Source of the DNA: Lycorma delicatula
Taxonomy: Eukaryota; Arthropoda; Insecta; Hemiptera; Fulgoridae
Direction: 5' to 3'
DNA: 64,000 bases
Assembly: GCF_047948215.1 (NCBI RefSeq)
Contig: NC_134458.1
Coordinates: 135,535,571-135,599,570, forward strand
The position numbers and the translations under genes were made by a program. Below are positions 1 to 12,609 of the stretch, in pieces; position 1 is the stretch's first letter, and each line of letters begins with the position of its first letter. The notes beneath the pieces are model-generated. The model saw only the letters and a list, made by a program, of their open reading frames with translations. It did not search any database and was not told the origin of the DNA.

Positions 1-955
1 ATTTGATGATATCCAGTCCAGAATAACAAAAATAGAAAGTTTTTTGTTCCTATCCCATTTATGGGAATTTGAATAAGATCAAACACCATAGATAAGGACG
101 TGTACGAGTATAAAATTCCGTATTTCCGTAAAAAGGTAGGATAAGGACCCATAAGGCTTGTACTTACCTCCTTGATTAATTTAAACCAAAATTAAAATTT
201 TATGCCATCTGTGGCATCAATATAAAATTTCATTAACAGAAATCACCATATCAAATTTCAACAAAATCGTTCTGTAAATTTTTATTAACGCAAAATATCA
301 CGCAATACAGGCCAACATACAATACATACAAACGTACATACCTCCTTTCAGAATTCTCCAGTGCTAAAGTTGTGTTTTTTGGTTTGTGAGGGTGTCGTAA
401 AATGTTAAGATCTGAAAAATCCCTTACGTACAAAATTTTACTCGATTAGTATATTTTCCCTTTAAAGTATGCTTGTAGCTACACAGTATACTAGTAACCA
501 TATAATGGGGAAAGTAAAAGTTATCGATGACTTCATGGAATTAATATTGAAACCAATCCTCCAGATAAGTTTTGAAATCTTTAAAGAAATCCGGAATGGT
601 TAAACAACCTTTGAACTTCTTTTTTTTTTTCAAATCGACTAGAAAATTGAGATTAATAAACAAAATAAAATAAAATAAAATAGCTATTAACGTATGAAGC
701 TAAATTCACCCACAGTATCCTTTTGGGTGGAATAAAAAAAAAATAAATGTAAATTCCATGGAGTTAAAATTGACATTTGCTATTTTACTCTTTTACAACA
801 AAACGAAAGGTCAATTTTTCAAAATCCAATATAGGCTTTATCAATTTTTTGTTCAGTTCTGGTTTTGCTTAATTTTCCTTTCCTTTACTTACTTTTTTCA
901 ATTATAAAATTAGCTGTAATAACGTAAACATTGTAAAATATAGGGTTTATTAATA
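1..955. other. AT-rich intergenic DNA
   Basis: This stretch is AT-rich and holds only short ORFs without recognisable domains. A short AAAAT microsatellite lies near 660-680. Nothing else can be supported. Confidence 0.6.
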
Positions 956-1250
956 ACTCACCGGGTTGGTCTAGTGGTTAACGCGTCTTCCCAAATCAGC
1001 TGATTTGGAAGTCGAGAGTTACAGAGTTCAAGTCCTCGTAAAGCCAGTTATTTTTACACGGATTTGAATACTAGATCATGGATACCGGTGTTCTTTGGTA
1101 GTTGGGTTTCAATTAACCACACAACTCAGGAATGGTCGAACTGAGAATGTACAAGACTACACTTCATTTACACTCATACATATCATCCTTATTCATCCTT
1201 TTAAGTATTATCTAAACGGTAGTTACCGGAAGCTAAACAGGAAAAAGAAA
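956..1250 (+). mobile_element. tRNA-derived SINE, family A, copy 1
   Basis: The element opens with a tRNA-like head: an A-box-like segment with GGTCTAGTGGTTAACGCG, then a B-box-like segment with GAGTTCAAGTCCTC. A tRNA-unrelated body and an A-rich tail follow. It is flanked by a perfect 13-bp target-site duplication, GGGTTTATTAATA, at 943-955 and 1251-1263, so both ends are fixed. Related copies lie near 11,740 (+), 41,910 (-) and 62,600 (+). It has no coding capacity and would have depended on LINE machinery for insertion. Confidence 0.85.
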
Positions 1251-1263
1251 GGGTTTATTAATA

Positions 1264-3905
1264 TGTTTATAAAACTGTTGGAAATCACTGTTATACATTC
1301 AAAATCATCATAATCATCTGGTATTCTTCTTGGTCGCAGGTACCTTACGAACTGCTGTCTCCAATGATCCCTAACCCAAGCCTTCTCCTTCGTCCGTTTG
1401 CAGTTTCCATTATTCTTCACCAATAACTATTAACTTCAACCTTCTTCTTCCTCATTTCCGTTTCCCTTCTGCTGACCCATCCACTTGTCAAGAATCTACT
1501 TCCTCTTACCACACATTCCAACCACTTTCCTTTTTCGTTTTAATGAACTTTTCGCATAACAGCTCTTTGTTCTTTAATCCTGTCCATTACTTCCTCAAGC
1601 CTTACTTTATCTATTATAAATTTTACTGTTTATTTTATTTCCCTGTTCTTCTCCATATCAATATCTCAAAAACCTCAATTCATAATTTGGCGAACTAATT
1701 TTAACAAAGCTTACTATAGAAATTCTGACAAAATTCTTAGCAATATCCTAATCCACAAATATTTACAAGAGTTTTTTTAGTTATTTTTTTTTTCTAATAA
1801 AAACTCTTAAACTTCGTTCTCGGCAAATATATGTAGAATAAGTATATTAAAGGGAAAAGTATGGTGATCTTGTCAAAAATGGGGTATCGAGTTTTTTGCA
1901 GATCTTCTCGTTTTAGGATCCAACTAGTTCATTTAGACTAAAGAAACATTTATGAATGTATGTATGTACGTACGTATATATACGTGAGTGTCACATTGCT
2001 TTTGGGCTTGTATCTCAGGATTGACTGAACAGGTCTCAGGATTGACCTTCAAATTTGACTAGAATATTTCCATATACCAGGCATTGATCATAATATTTTT
2101 TTCAAAATTCGTTTAGGGGGTGGAGGATATAGTGAAAAACCAAGTTTTGATTTTTTCAGAGGCATTTTTCAGAAAGGTTTATTACCTATAATACATATAT
2201 AAATAATAAAAGATTTTTTCCAAAAAATCAACCCCAACTCTTAAAATTGAAATATATGCTTTTTGTTTTGTTTTTTGCTTTATCTCCCTTTGGTTTAAGT
2301 ATTTTTCAGAAGATTTTTAAACTTTTTATTTCATATGTATATAAAAAATAAAGAAAATACCTACAATTTTTAAAAAATTATAACCCCGGACCTAAAATGC
2401 AAAAAACGTTTTTGAAAGTTTTTTACTTTGGCCCTTAATTAGGGGGGGTTAAATTTAAAAAGAAAATTTACTTTAGGAAATTTGTTTGTTTAACTTAATC
2501 TATACATAATTATTTATAGAAAAATGTTTCTTAAAATTTATTCCTCCCCACATGTAAAAAATATATATATTTCGTTTTTCGTTTTTTGGATCTAACTCTG
2601 TAATTTTTATTACAAACTTTTTTTTTGTATTTTTCTTCATCACTTAAAAAGCTATTAAAATTAAATATATTTGGAAGCTGTATTATATCCTTGATCCAAA
2701 ATATGAAGCAGTTTTTTTTTCATTACTTTCATAAATGTATTATAACTTATTTTTTCAATATCTTTAAACAATTCTGTTTTAATTTGTTTTTTGCTTGGGA
2801 TCACTTCTTCATTAATAAATATTTCCTAAATGTTTTCCACAGAGTAATGAAAATCCCATTAAAATCAAAGATTTTTTCATCCAAAATTTGGGAAATTTGA
2901 CGCCTAAATTTTATTTTGTTATCATGACTTGACCGGCGCGGCGTAGCCAGGAAAGTCGTAATACTTTTCTAGCTTTTTTGTTATATTATTTTCTTAAATT
3001 TAATAATGTCAATTTTTTATCATAGAGTGTTGACTCTTGAACTAAAACTTTAAATTTGTATTTTTTTCTTTAATAAGTTTCTACTTGTGTGCGATTATCA
3101 TCCTTTAATTTTATTTTTATTTTACCCATACTTCATAATATTCTTACCTAAATCTTAACACTTTTTAACTTATTATTATATTACCTTATCGTAATATTTT
3201 TTTCAAGATTTTTATTCTAACTTTTTTTATTTTTAGTAATTTCAATCAAATAGAATTACTCTTTTACCGATAAATTCTATTACATAGTAATTCATTTTAA
3301 TAGATTAATAATAGCAAGAAAATATTTAAAAATTTATTTATTATTAATTAATATTAAGTAATACAGAAAGCTAATGATATTTTAATGTTGTATGTTAATT
3401 AGGCTTAAATTTAGTAAGTAAATTCCAGCATAATTTTATGCTTAAAATATTCACACATTACTGTATACATATTAGTACGTACATAATACATATGGTGCAT
3501 ACAAATGTTGTACTTTGTGGTCATTTGTGGTATCCATGATACCCGTTATTTGTTGTAATTAATGTTAGTTATTTAAGACAAGGTAGTTGTACTGTACATC
3601 TAATGTTGGTGTCTCATTTTCCTGACGCTAAGCATCCTATATATATATATTATTTTTTTGAAAATTCAAATATATGACTTGCATAGTAACCAATATGTTA
3701 ATTAGTGAACATTAACTCTTGGAATTTTATTAAATATTTCTATAACTGTGTTTGGTGTTTTTTCTTTACAATATTATTTTAATTTTATATATATATTCGT
3801 CTATCTATATCTATATATATATCCGTCTGTTTCAAAACAATAATTATATACTTGTACTTTACATTTGTTCGTACAGTATTAAACATTTATTATGTAACGT
3901 TTATC
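1264..3905. other. AT-rich intergenic DNA with diverged repeat-like segment
   Basis: No supportable gene. From about 1,850 to 2,960 the sequence resembles a diverged dispersed repeat: GAAAAGTAT near 1,855 has its complement ATACTTTTC near 2,961. It also carries a short run of GTATGTACGTACG-type repeats near 1,960, as in other repeat copies of this window (near 36,000 and 38,040). The rest is AT-rich, with dinucleotide runs near 3,640 and 3,790. Confidence 0.4.
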
Positions 3906-3918
3906 GTTGTTTTAGGTT

Positions 3919-4077
3919 TTCTTTTAGCCGGGACCTCCGTTAGATATTGTTTCAGTTGATGAGATGAAATGGAAATTTTTATAGCGTGTAAAAATGCCAT
4001 ACTTGACCGGGATTCAAACCCGGGACCTTCGGATGAAAGGCAGAGACGCTACCACTCGCGTCACGGAGGCTGGTATT
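3919..4077 (-). mobile_element. tRNA-derived SINE, family B, copy 1
   Basis: Read on the minus strand, this short element has a tRNA-like head with GAGTGGTAGCGTCTC (A-box-like) and GGGTTTGAATCCCGG (B box). The body then reads through TACACGCTAT toward ATTTCATCTCATC. A perfect 13-bp duplication, GTTGTTTTAGGTT, flanks it at 3906-3918 and 4078-4090. Four further copies or fragments occur near 12,190, 37,540, 49,570 and 50,230. Confidence 0.8.
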
Positions 4078-4316
4078 GTTGTTTTAGGTTGTCACAATTT
4101 AAAACTGTTAATCCATCCTGTAGCAATGATTCAACAAATTTTATTAAATATAATTTTTTTACAAATTTTAAACAAATATAGTTAACCACTCTACACTTGC
4201 TTAAATTTATAAATTAAATTTATATTAGTTTCCTGGATTGAATTTCCGTTACCACAGGACTGAAAATTGTAACTTATTTCACAAATTACTGGGAATCCCA
4301 CCATTACATTCTTAAA

Positions 4317-4760
4317 ATATATATATATATATATATAGGAACATGTCCTGACTGACAGATTCATGAACGCCCAGCAAAAATTACTGAAGATACATTGATG
4401 AAAATTTGCATACATGTTCTTACGGTGGAAGTGCACATAGAGAAAGTATTGTTTTGAAATTCCGAGTTTAAGTGGTTAAAATGGAGTAACAATAAAATGT
4501 TGTTCTATTTATTTAATTTCTCAGTAACAAATGAAGATGACAACTTGATTTTTGGTGTGCGTAATTTTCATGTAAATACCTAAAAATAAATTTCTAGATT
4601 TTTCGAAATTCAACCTTAAAAGGGGTGAAGAAAGGTAAAACAATTGGGAACAATGCTTACAAATTGTTCCCATTTCCGACAATAATATACGAGATATTCA
4701 CTAAAAATACTCTTCAGATAAATATCTAAAAACCATTTTCGAATTTTTTTGGATTTCGAT
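4317..4760. repeat. Dispersed repeat pair, copy 1 (with 52.26 kb)
   Basis: After an (AT)n run, about 420 bp here match 52,262-52,690 in the same orientation. Shared landmarks are ACTGAAGATA, TTGATGAAAATTTG, ATTTCTCAGTAACAAAT and ACTCTTCAGATAAATAT. The copies are clearly diverged. No ORF is conserved between them, so this looks like a non-coding dispersed repeat of unknown class. Confidence 0.65.
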
Positions 4761-7700
4761 TTTATAAGGTATGACGTTGTACGGCGCGGCGGCTCACGAA
4801 CACAGTCACTGTTACTGTACGTACGACGCGACGGGTTGCATTTGCCTCTGGTTACTTGACTAAAAAACATAAAAGTAAAATTTTAAAAAAATAAATAGAA
4901 AAGATGAACGGTACCTCCGGTTGGTGTTCGTCGGTTAATGCTAAGATCCATGCGAAATACATTTTTATCCATATGAAGTACGGGTAATCAGTTATAACTA
5001 ATATTTTTATGGTGGAGGCCGACTGTTTTGAAACGCACATTTTTAAATACTCAAAGTTTCGGGTCAAGTATTGACTAAACTATTATTCTGAAGAAAATAC
5101 AATACACTGATATATTTTTTATAAATTTAACAGGCTTTAATTTTTATTTATCATTGTTATTCTCACAAGCATGAGTTTAATGAACACAGCGGGGGGCCAA
5201 GGGGCAGAGTCCCCTGACCGGCTAAACATTCCCTGACCGCGACTGGAAATGCAAGTAAACATATAGCGCGAGCGAAGCCACGACAGCTACTGCCGGGTGT
5301 GTGTGTGTGTATAAGCAGATGGAATTACTGCTACCGGCTTCCCAGGCCTGACGTAGCTGCAATTTTTAACAGTAAATTTTTTTTTACGAATTTTTTACGT
5401 CACCAAAAAAGAATTTGGTATTGTTTACATTAAATAAGTACTTTTCTGACACATGTAGTAATGTACTCCTTCTAAATAAAATTCGAATTTTTCTAACTTT
5501 TCTTTATTTTATTCAACTTATCTTACACCATTTTGTTTAGAATTAAATTCTTCACAAGTTTTGTTTAAAAATTTGATGTAATTATTAGCCATTTAACAAA
5601 GTCGAACATAAAACGCAAGTTTTTTTACCTCAGTTTATCGGTTTTCACCCCAGATTTCTTAAAAACTACTGCAGATACGGTTAAGTTATGAAGAATTTTA
5701 GGAAATATGTTTGTATGAATTTTTCCATTATTTTCACGATCTTGATGAAAATTTGCGCACTAACAGTTCTAAACAAGAGGAAAATTATTATCTACATTTA
5801 ATTTTGAAAAACTACCCTCATCCCTCTTTTCATTTGTTTCTATAGTCTCTAATCAACCTAAAATTTTGCGATTAGGTTTGAAAAATATAGCAAGAAAAAA
5901 GTCGTTACTACACGTCTTCTAGACACGACACGATGGAGATCGGTGGTTATTGAAAAAATAACTTTTTAATAGTAGTACGATTAGAAGTGAAAAAATAATA
6001 ATATGGGAAAATGATTGTGTTGGGATAAGGGCGTTAAAAATTAACAATTTTGGAAATATTTAAATGAAAACTTCTTATTGTACTTTGCACAAAGCCCGGG
6101 CAACGCCGCGTAACTGAGCTAGTTATATACACACAAGTATATAAAACAAATAGAAAAAACATTTTTTTTTGTAATAACTGGTTTATTAATTGTTGCAAAG
6201 AAATATATACATTAATGATTACTTAATAAGATAAACTACGCAATCTATATAGCAGCTACTTTAAACTGCAGCTTATAAAACAAAGCACAAATTAATAAGT
6301 TACTTGTAGAATTTAATATCTACTGTTTCGTATTCATGCGAAGTAATTAATTAAATTTACTAACAAATATTAATTAATTTATCCTTTACAAATTAGTGTA
6401 ATTTTTAATTAATCTAAAATTTTCTTAACTCAGCTTTAAAAAATAATCTGACTGAAATAGTTATTACTTGAAAAAAAAATTAAATTAAATTTTAATTTAA
6501 CTTTTTTTATGTATGATTCACACACGAACTTGGGTTAAAGAAAGAATACTATTCTTAAAAATTCTTTGTTATTACTTTTTACCCAATATGGAACGGAGAC
6601 GGTATGTGCATCTGGGGTAAGAGATTGTGTGTGTGTGTGCGTGTGTGTGTGTGTGTGTGTGTGCGTGTGTGTTACCATCTTCCTCAAAACTACTGGACCG
6701 ATTTCGATGCGGAGTTTTGCATTAGATTGGTATTACCTCATTGTATTACATAGGTATCACCTCAGACCGGGTTCTTAGATTAGTTTTACGGTTATAAGCC
6801 GCCAAGAGACGCTGAAGTAGACATGTTAGTTCAGAACAGTTTCGTGGGTTTTTTAAATTTCTAATCTTATCACTTGTTCACTAATGAAATGAAATTGATA
6901 AATTTAACAGAAAAGAGGATGGATTATAATGTAATACTACGATAGATTCTCTTCCCCGTTATTGTGCTATTAATTAAGTAAACTCAACGGGGTTAAAATA
7001 AAGCAAATAGTAGGCTACAGGATGGGGCCAAATTCAAAATAGTATATACAACATTTTTTTATAAATAAATAATGGTGAATAAATTATTTATTTTAATATG
7101 CGCTATTAATAGTATAAATGAATATTATTCATTCATTTAACATTTTATTTCTACATTTAGTTGTGTAAATATTATATAAGATAATTTATTTAGAATAGAT
7201 TTCTTTATAAACAATAATAATAGTAATATTAATATATTATGATTTATTATCAATAAATTACGTTTTATGATACAAAAGAATGTGCATTAAACTTACAACG
7301 CTGTTGATTACAAAGAGTTGTCTTATTGTACATCAAATGAACTTCTCTAAGCAGAATTTTTTCAATTTAGTAATTAGTTCATTTCACTTTTTTAAAGATT
7401 ATTAAAAAAAAAAATATTTCACTACCATGATGATAGAATGTCCTTCAAGCAAATTGTATGATTGTGTTGATAAAGAGAATTGGGTTAGCTGAAATTAAAA
7501 GCAACATTTCGTGTACATCAGTAATGGGCTGATTGAAAGCACTGACTATCAATTTGTGTTTGTATATACCATATAAAAATATTAACGTTCTTAGTTCACC
7601 GTGAATGTGGGGCATTGCTAACCAAAATTGAAATTAGTTCAAATTTGTAATTATTTAAATTTAATTATTTTAAATGGATTTTTAAATTATTGTATTCATT

Positions 7701-9926
7701 TTATCACATTTTTTAAATAAAAAAAATGCTTTTTTGTTTTGATGAATACAAAACAAAAGTAACGGAATCACTGTAAGTGTATGTTATAATGTACACTTAC
7801 GTAGGGATACGAATTATAGTTCTTGTGATTGTAATGTGGACATAGGCACGACAGAGAAAACACGTATTTTATTATAATAACAATAATACTAGAAAATGAC
7901 CAGCAGGTGCTCGTACAGTACTGTAAGAAAAAAGAGAAACAGTAAAGTTTGCAAAAAAATAATTATAAACGCGTCGAAGAAGAACCTGACCAATACAATT
8001 ATTTAATAGTTATGCTATGATTGAACTATCGAGGAAGTACTGAAGAAGAATAAAAGAAAAAAAAGAAAATTAGAAGGGAAAAGAAATCAATATTACTGAA
8101 GGGAGATCTCTTGAGAATTAACTATATAAATTAACGGAGGGAGAATGCGTGTCTGTACTCTCACGAGACATATGATGAAAATAAGTCATAATTCTTATAC
8201 AACAGTCAAAACTATGATTTGTGTCGGTACGATATCGGTGAATAACAATGTGTAATTATTAATCTAAATGACATTTCAGTATGCACATATATACTAAACA
8301 TCCACACCCACATTGTAAAATGAATGCCTTTAGGCGGAAGATCAAGTTTATCTTTTACCTTCACACTATTATAACCTACGTAGGACTGTAGGACTAGTTT
8401 AATATAATGGAATATAATATAATACAATGTAATGTAAAATAATCACGATCAATAGTCGAAGTTAAACGTTAAAGCCCTTTCACAGTCGTGCGGAAATTAT
8501 TTATAATGCATATTACATGATAATAGATTTCACAATGATTAAAAAAAAAATCAACGAATCCGTGAAATACATTAAACGTACATAAAGATAATCAATAATC
8601 ATTAATAAACATGTAAATGATTAAAGTTTCAAAAAAAAAAAATTTCGTAAAATTGTTCAATGAATTTAAACATTAATAATGATACTATAAGTAATAAAAA
8701 TGCAAATGATCATAAAACATAATTCTATTACTTGGTGGTTTTATCGAAATTTGATAACTCAAATAATCTGCCGTTAACTTTTATATGCATTTTTAAATCT
8801 TTTGTCCTATTAAACAGTTAAACACTAACGATCAATAATTTCAATGAAAAACGGTTCATTTTATGAAAAAATAACATAATAAAAAGGTAGAAGAAAATCG
8901 ACGGGCAACTGTTATATCACTGGTCCGTATATAGAAAAAAAAAAGAATAAATAAATTTTTTATTGTGATTTGTATATATTTCATTATTATATAAATGACT
9001 TCAAAAATGGATAGGTACCTTAATCCACTGATTAAGAAAATAAACTGCTTCGGAATTTTCCTGGATAGACCAAGGGAAACCATGAAAAACAGTTTTTCCT
9101 TAGCAAAATTAAGAAAATCTGGGATAATTAAGAGAAAACGGACAACAGATACCCAGAAAACGCTGAATGAGGTATTACAAGATTTTTACGTAATGTTTGA
9201 AGAATACTGTGATATCAAATAGGAATTAAAGGGATAGATGCAAAAACGAAGTGGGGGAGAGAATAAATATCAGGTCAAAGGGTAAGAAGATTGAGAAAAA
9301 TCAAACTTATTATAGTAGTTCAGGTATTAAGAAAATACTACCTATCACAGAAGTAATTATTTTTTATTACAAATATGAACAAGAACAGCAATTATGAAGT
9401 GAATACAAAAAAGAGATTGCAGTATTAAATAAGGAATTACTGAAAATATTCTGCATTTGAAATAGTCTGTAGATATACTCATACAAAAGACAAATGTTGA
9501 CCAGAAGAATTGAAAATCACAATACTCAAGAGAAAATTACAATCAACGAGTTACAACCATAGGTCAGTAAGTTTTGTAGAAAAAACATGTTCGGAATCGT
9601 CAGAATAAAAAAAAATCTTTTTTTGACAGTGGATTTCTGCTTAGAACGTCAATTCAGGAATAAGCTAATAGGAGGAGACAAAAATGAAGGAGGAGGTACT
9701 AGATGTTTGATTTTGGTTGGTGGGAGATAACATATCATCAAGAGATTATACAAATCGAGAAGATTGAAGTAATTCCATGAAACAGAACAAGCCGCAGCAT
9801 AACTGCAGCAGAAAACACACAAAAAATACATCTTTCTATATTTTCACTATATGCACAAAATAATTTCATCCGTCTTAAAATTCTTAAATACAATCGGTAA
9901 ATCCGATTTAAAAAGCGTAGAATTCT
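4761..9926. other. Long AT-rich intergenic stretch
   Basis: No gene is supported across this 5 kb. Small GC-richer patches near 4,780-4,850, 5,190-5,345 and 6,090-6,120 (AAGCCCGGGCAACGCCGCG) look like remnants of repeat termini. A 75-codon open frame at 8,995-9,222 starts with ATG and is lysine-rich, but it matches nothing I recognise and lies in low-complexity surroundings, so it is not called as a gene. Confidence 0.5.
6626..6672. repeat. (TG)n microsatellite
   Basis: An almost pure TG dinucleotide run of about 47 bp with two C interruptions. The apparent ORF across it, with repeated Cys-Val, is an artefact of the microsatellite. Confidence 0.95.
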
Positions 9927-10539
9927 TTACATAACGTCTTTTTTTTTCTTTTTTTTTTTCTTTCCCCTACATCCCTGGGCCGGACATCCAGTTAAGTATA
10001 CTCGGCCCAGGGACGTATCCTTAAACTCTAAGGCAGCCTCCCCACCCGCCGGTTTTACACCCGGCACGTTAGGTCGGCCACCCCGGTATCGGATCTTTAC
10101 TGTGCCTGCCTCTAATCCATGCCGAGAGGAACGCAGCCCAGCTATGCCGTTCCACGCCCCCCCGACAGGAACCGGGTCTCGGTCTTTACGCCATCGCCTC
10201 AAACCGGCAGAGCGAGCCCTAGGGGCACAGGACCCCCAGAAATCAGCCCCGCCGGCCGGGTCTAGGTCTTTTTAATTTCCCCACTTCTTGCACGTAAAAG
10301 GCTCCCCAGGAGTCCCCGTCACCTCACAGGAACCCGCACACCTGAGCATGCGGGCCCTCAGCGACGAGGCTATCCACCCTTCCCTGTTTACGGCACTTTA
10401 TCAATCCCATTCCTCCTCATTCAGTCCGATTCCTCCTCCTTTATTCTCATTATATGTCCGGCAAAACTGGAAAAATTGTTCCCAGTTTTCCTCGGTGGTC
10501 AACGACCACTCGATGAGACTGTCCATTTCGAGATTTTTT

Positions 10540-10869
10540 TCAATTATAAACTGCCGGTACTATATCCACCTCCTGCACCGAGGTGTGCTCGGCATCATCG
10601 AACTCCTCACAGTATTGACACTGTGGCGTGTCCCTCTTACCTATCCTATTTAAATAATGGCCGAAACAGCCGTGACCCGACATTAGTTGGGTCACATAAA
10701 AGTTCATGTCTCCATACGGGCGGTCCAGCCACATGTCCAAGTCATGTAACAACCTCTTAGTCCAGGCTGCGACTGTTGCTTCTGCCCACATCACCCTCCA
10801 ATCTCGTCTAATTACGGCGTCTACCTCAGTTCTGCTTATACCCTCAGATCTCAATCTCCTCCAATCCAT
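10540..10869 (-). pseudogene. R1-like ORF2 C-terminal domain with zinc motif
   Basis: This minus-strand frame has WTKRLLHDLDMWLDRPYGDMNFYV-type sequence leading to QLMSGHGCFGHYL and a cysteine/histidine cluster, CQYC...EH. This is the usual end of R1/TRAS-type ORF2 proteins, after the reverse transcriptase. A frameshift after the cluster ends the recognisable protein. It continues directly from the RT fragment across the internal deletion near 10,870. Confidence 0.75.
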
Positions 10870-11466
10870 TGACTTCCGTCCATCTGTCACTTAAGTAGTA
10901 GTGCACCTGATTAACTAGTTGGTCACTGATGTTCATTGTTCGTAGTGCATCCAGAATTGCAGCCCACGGTACAGAGCCGAATGCATTCTTAATGTCCAGC
11001 TGGATCATCATAGGTATTCTTCGCGTCCTCCAAGTCCCCTGCCGTACAGCGTTCGCCCAATTGACCACCCTGCTGATGGCATCAATTGTAGAACGGCCCT
11101 TTCTAAAGCCATACTGTCCTTCGTGTAGCCTTCCACTGTTATCGAGTTCCTCAAGGAGCCCGTTGGCCACAAGTCTCTCCGCAACCTTACCAATATTGTT
11201 GATGGGCTTATGGGGCGGTATTCATTTATGCCAGAGCCAGTTCTCGGCTTTGGTAGAAAAATAGTCCTGGACTTCTTCCAACACCGGGGGAAGGTGTGAT
11301 GCTGCAGACCGTAACTCATGATGTCAGTTATCTCCCACGGGACAAGTCTCATCAGGCCTTTTATCACTGCTGCCGGGATTCCGTCTGGTCCGGGACTCTT
11401 TTTGTTATTTAATTTGTCTACTGCAGCTATCACCTCATCTTGTGCGAACCTGCCACGTTCGCACAA
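10870..11466 (-). pseudogene. R1-like reverse transcriptase fragment
   Basis: Minus-strand translation shows the typical RT start: a KKSPGPDGIP motif, then a TIFLPKP and an EYRPIS motif. A frameshift near 11,165-11,170 follows, then GQYGFRKGRSTIDAI and IQLDIKNAFGSVPWAAIL, which carries the first catalytic Asp (motif A). Translation then jumps straight into the C-terminal region. The segment that should hold motif C (the F/YADD box) is absent, so no active polymerase is encoded. The fragment lies inside the LINE bounded by the TTACATAACGTCT duplication. Confidence 0.85.
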
Positions 11467-11739
11467 GACAACCTCCCGTCTTTCCTCTTACATAACGTCT
11501 AAACATAGTTTTTACACCTACAAACTTTATCATATAATCTTCTCTTCTATTGAACCTTATAGGTATGTTCTTTTCTTATAAATTTCTCAATTATCTTAAC
11601 AAGTAGACTAGATAAGTATAAGGGATATTGGTTCTTTAAAAAAACAATTTTAACCCTTCTTTCTTCCCGAAAAGTTTTTTGGAGATTTTAACATCGTCCG
11701 ATGTTAGGATAATATTTTTCAATTGTAGTAATGGTAACC

Positions 11740-12028
11740 ACCAACCGGGTTGGTCTATTGGCGAACTCGACATCGCAAATCAGCTAACTTCGAACTCGAG
11801 AGTTCTAATCCTATTAAAGGGAATTACAATTATACGGATTTGAAAAATAGATCGTGGATACCGGGGTCCTTTGGTGGTTGGGTGTCAATTAACCACACAT
11901 CTCAGGAATGGTTGACCTGAGACTGTTCAAGACTACACTTCATTTACATTCATACCCTATCATCCTCATTCATCTTCTGAAGTAATAACATACGGTAGTT
12001 CCGGAGGCTAAACAGAAAAATAAAAAAA
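11740..12028 (+). mobile_element. tRNA-derived SINE, family A, copy 2
   Basis: The same head (CCGGGTTGGTCTATTGG) and body as copy 1, down to CGGTAGTTCCGGAGGCTAAACAG and an A-rich tail. It is somewhat more diverged. No clear target-site duplication was found, so the ends are approximate. Confidence 0.8.
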
Positions 12029-12187
12029 TTGGACCAAAGGTACATTTCAGTTCATATAAAATATGGAATTTAGTAAAATACGTAAGATTTATCCAGAATA
12101 AGATTTATTCAGGTGAAAGTAATCCGTCATTACTTAGAATCAAAGCCAAAACTTTGTTACGCACTCATTAAATGCTTTTCCCTAAAT

Positions 12188-12315
12188 ATCTGCCGGTCTC
12201 CGTGGCGGAGTACCTCAATAAAAGGCGTCTTGGACTTTCATTCGGGGTCCCGAGTTCGAATCCCAATCAGACATGGCATTTGCATACGCTACAATATTCT
12301 ATTTCCATATTCTCA
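12188..12315 (+). mobile_element. tRNA-derived SINE, family B, copy 2 (partial)
   Basis: Plus-strand copy of SINE family B, with CCGGTCTCCGTGGCGGAGT, then GGTCCCGAGTTCGAATCCC (B box), then GGCATTTGCATACGCTAC. It is diverged and the ends are uncertain. Confidence 0.65.
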
Positions 12316-12443
12316 CATACAAGCTTCTCTGTAAGCTTCTATGATGAATCAATTCTTCAAGAAAAAAATGAGTTTAGCCAGCTTAACACTGAAATACTGA
12401 GAGAAAAAAAATCAATAAAATCACACAATATAAAATAAAATCC

Positions 12444-12466
12444 CGCACACACACACACACACACTC
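12444..12466. repeat. (CA)n microsatellite
   Basis: A short CA dinucleotide run, about 23 bp. Confidence 0.9.
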
Positions 12467-12609
12467 TTTTTTTATTTAGGTAATTTTTGAACCGCAAAAA
12501 CTACTTTACATATGGTTATAAATCGTTTTACGTTAAGTTTTTCATTTTTTGTGAATGGAGCTGTTTTCTCTCCTCGGACCAGACCAAGTTGTTTTTGTCT
12601 TCTTTTGGT

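Larger units (their letters stand above)
9940..11487 (-). mobile_element. 5'-truncated R1-like LINE with target-site duplication
   Basis: This is a minus-strand non-LTR retrotransposon fragment. The 13-bp direct repeat TTACATAACGTCT at 9,927-9,939 and 11,488-11,500 is its target-site duplication, and the T-run at 9,940-9,960 is the complement of its 3' A tail. The order on the minus strand is: part of ORF2 reverse transcriptase, a junction where the catalytic part is missing, the C-terminal region with a zinc motif, then about 500 bp of GC-rich 3' UTR. A related 3' UTR piece lies at about 43,645-43,857. The element is dead, through 5' truncation, internal deletion and frameshift. Confidence 0.88.

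Noticed and set aside
6566..6778. 70-codon frame over the TG repeat
   Set aside because: Its core is repeated Cys-Val from the microsatellite, so it is not a gene.
10288..11581. Plus-strand frames of 60-120 codons
   Set aside because: They are antisense to the R1-like LINE on the minus strand.
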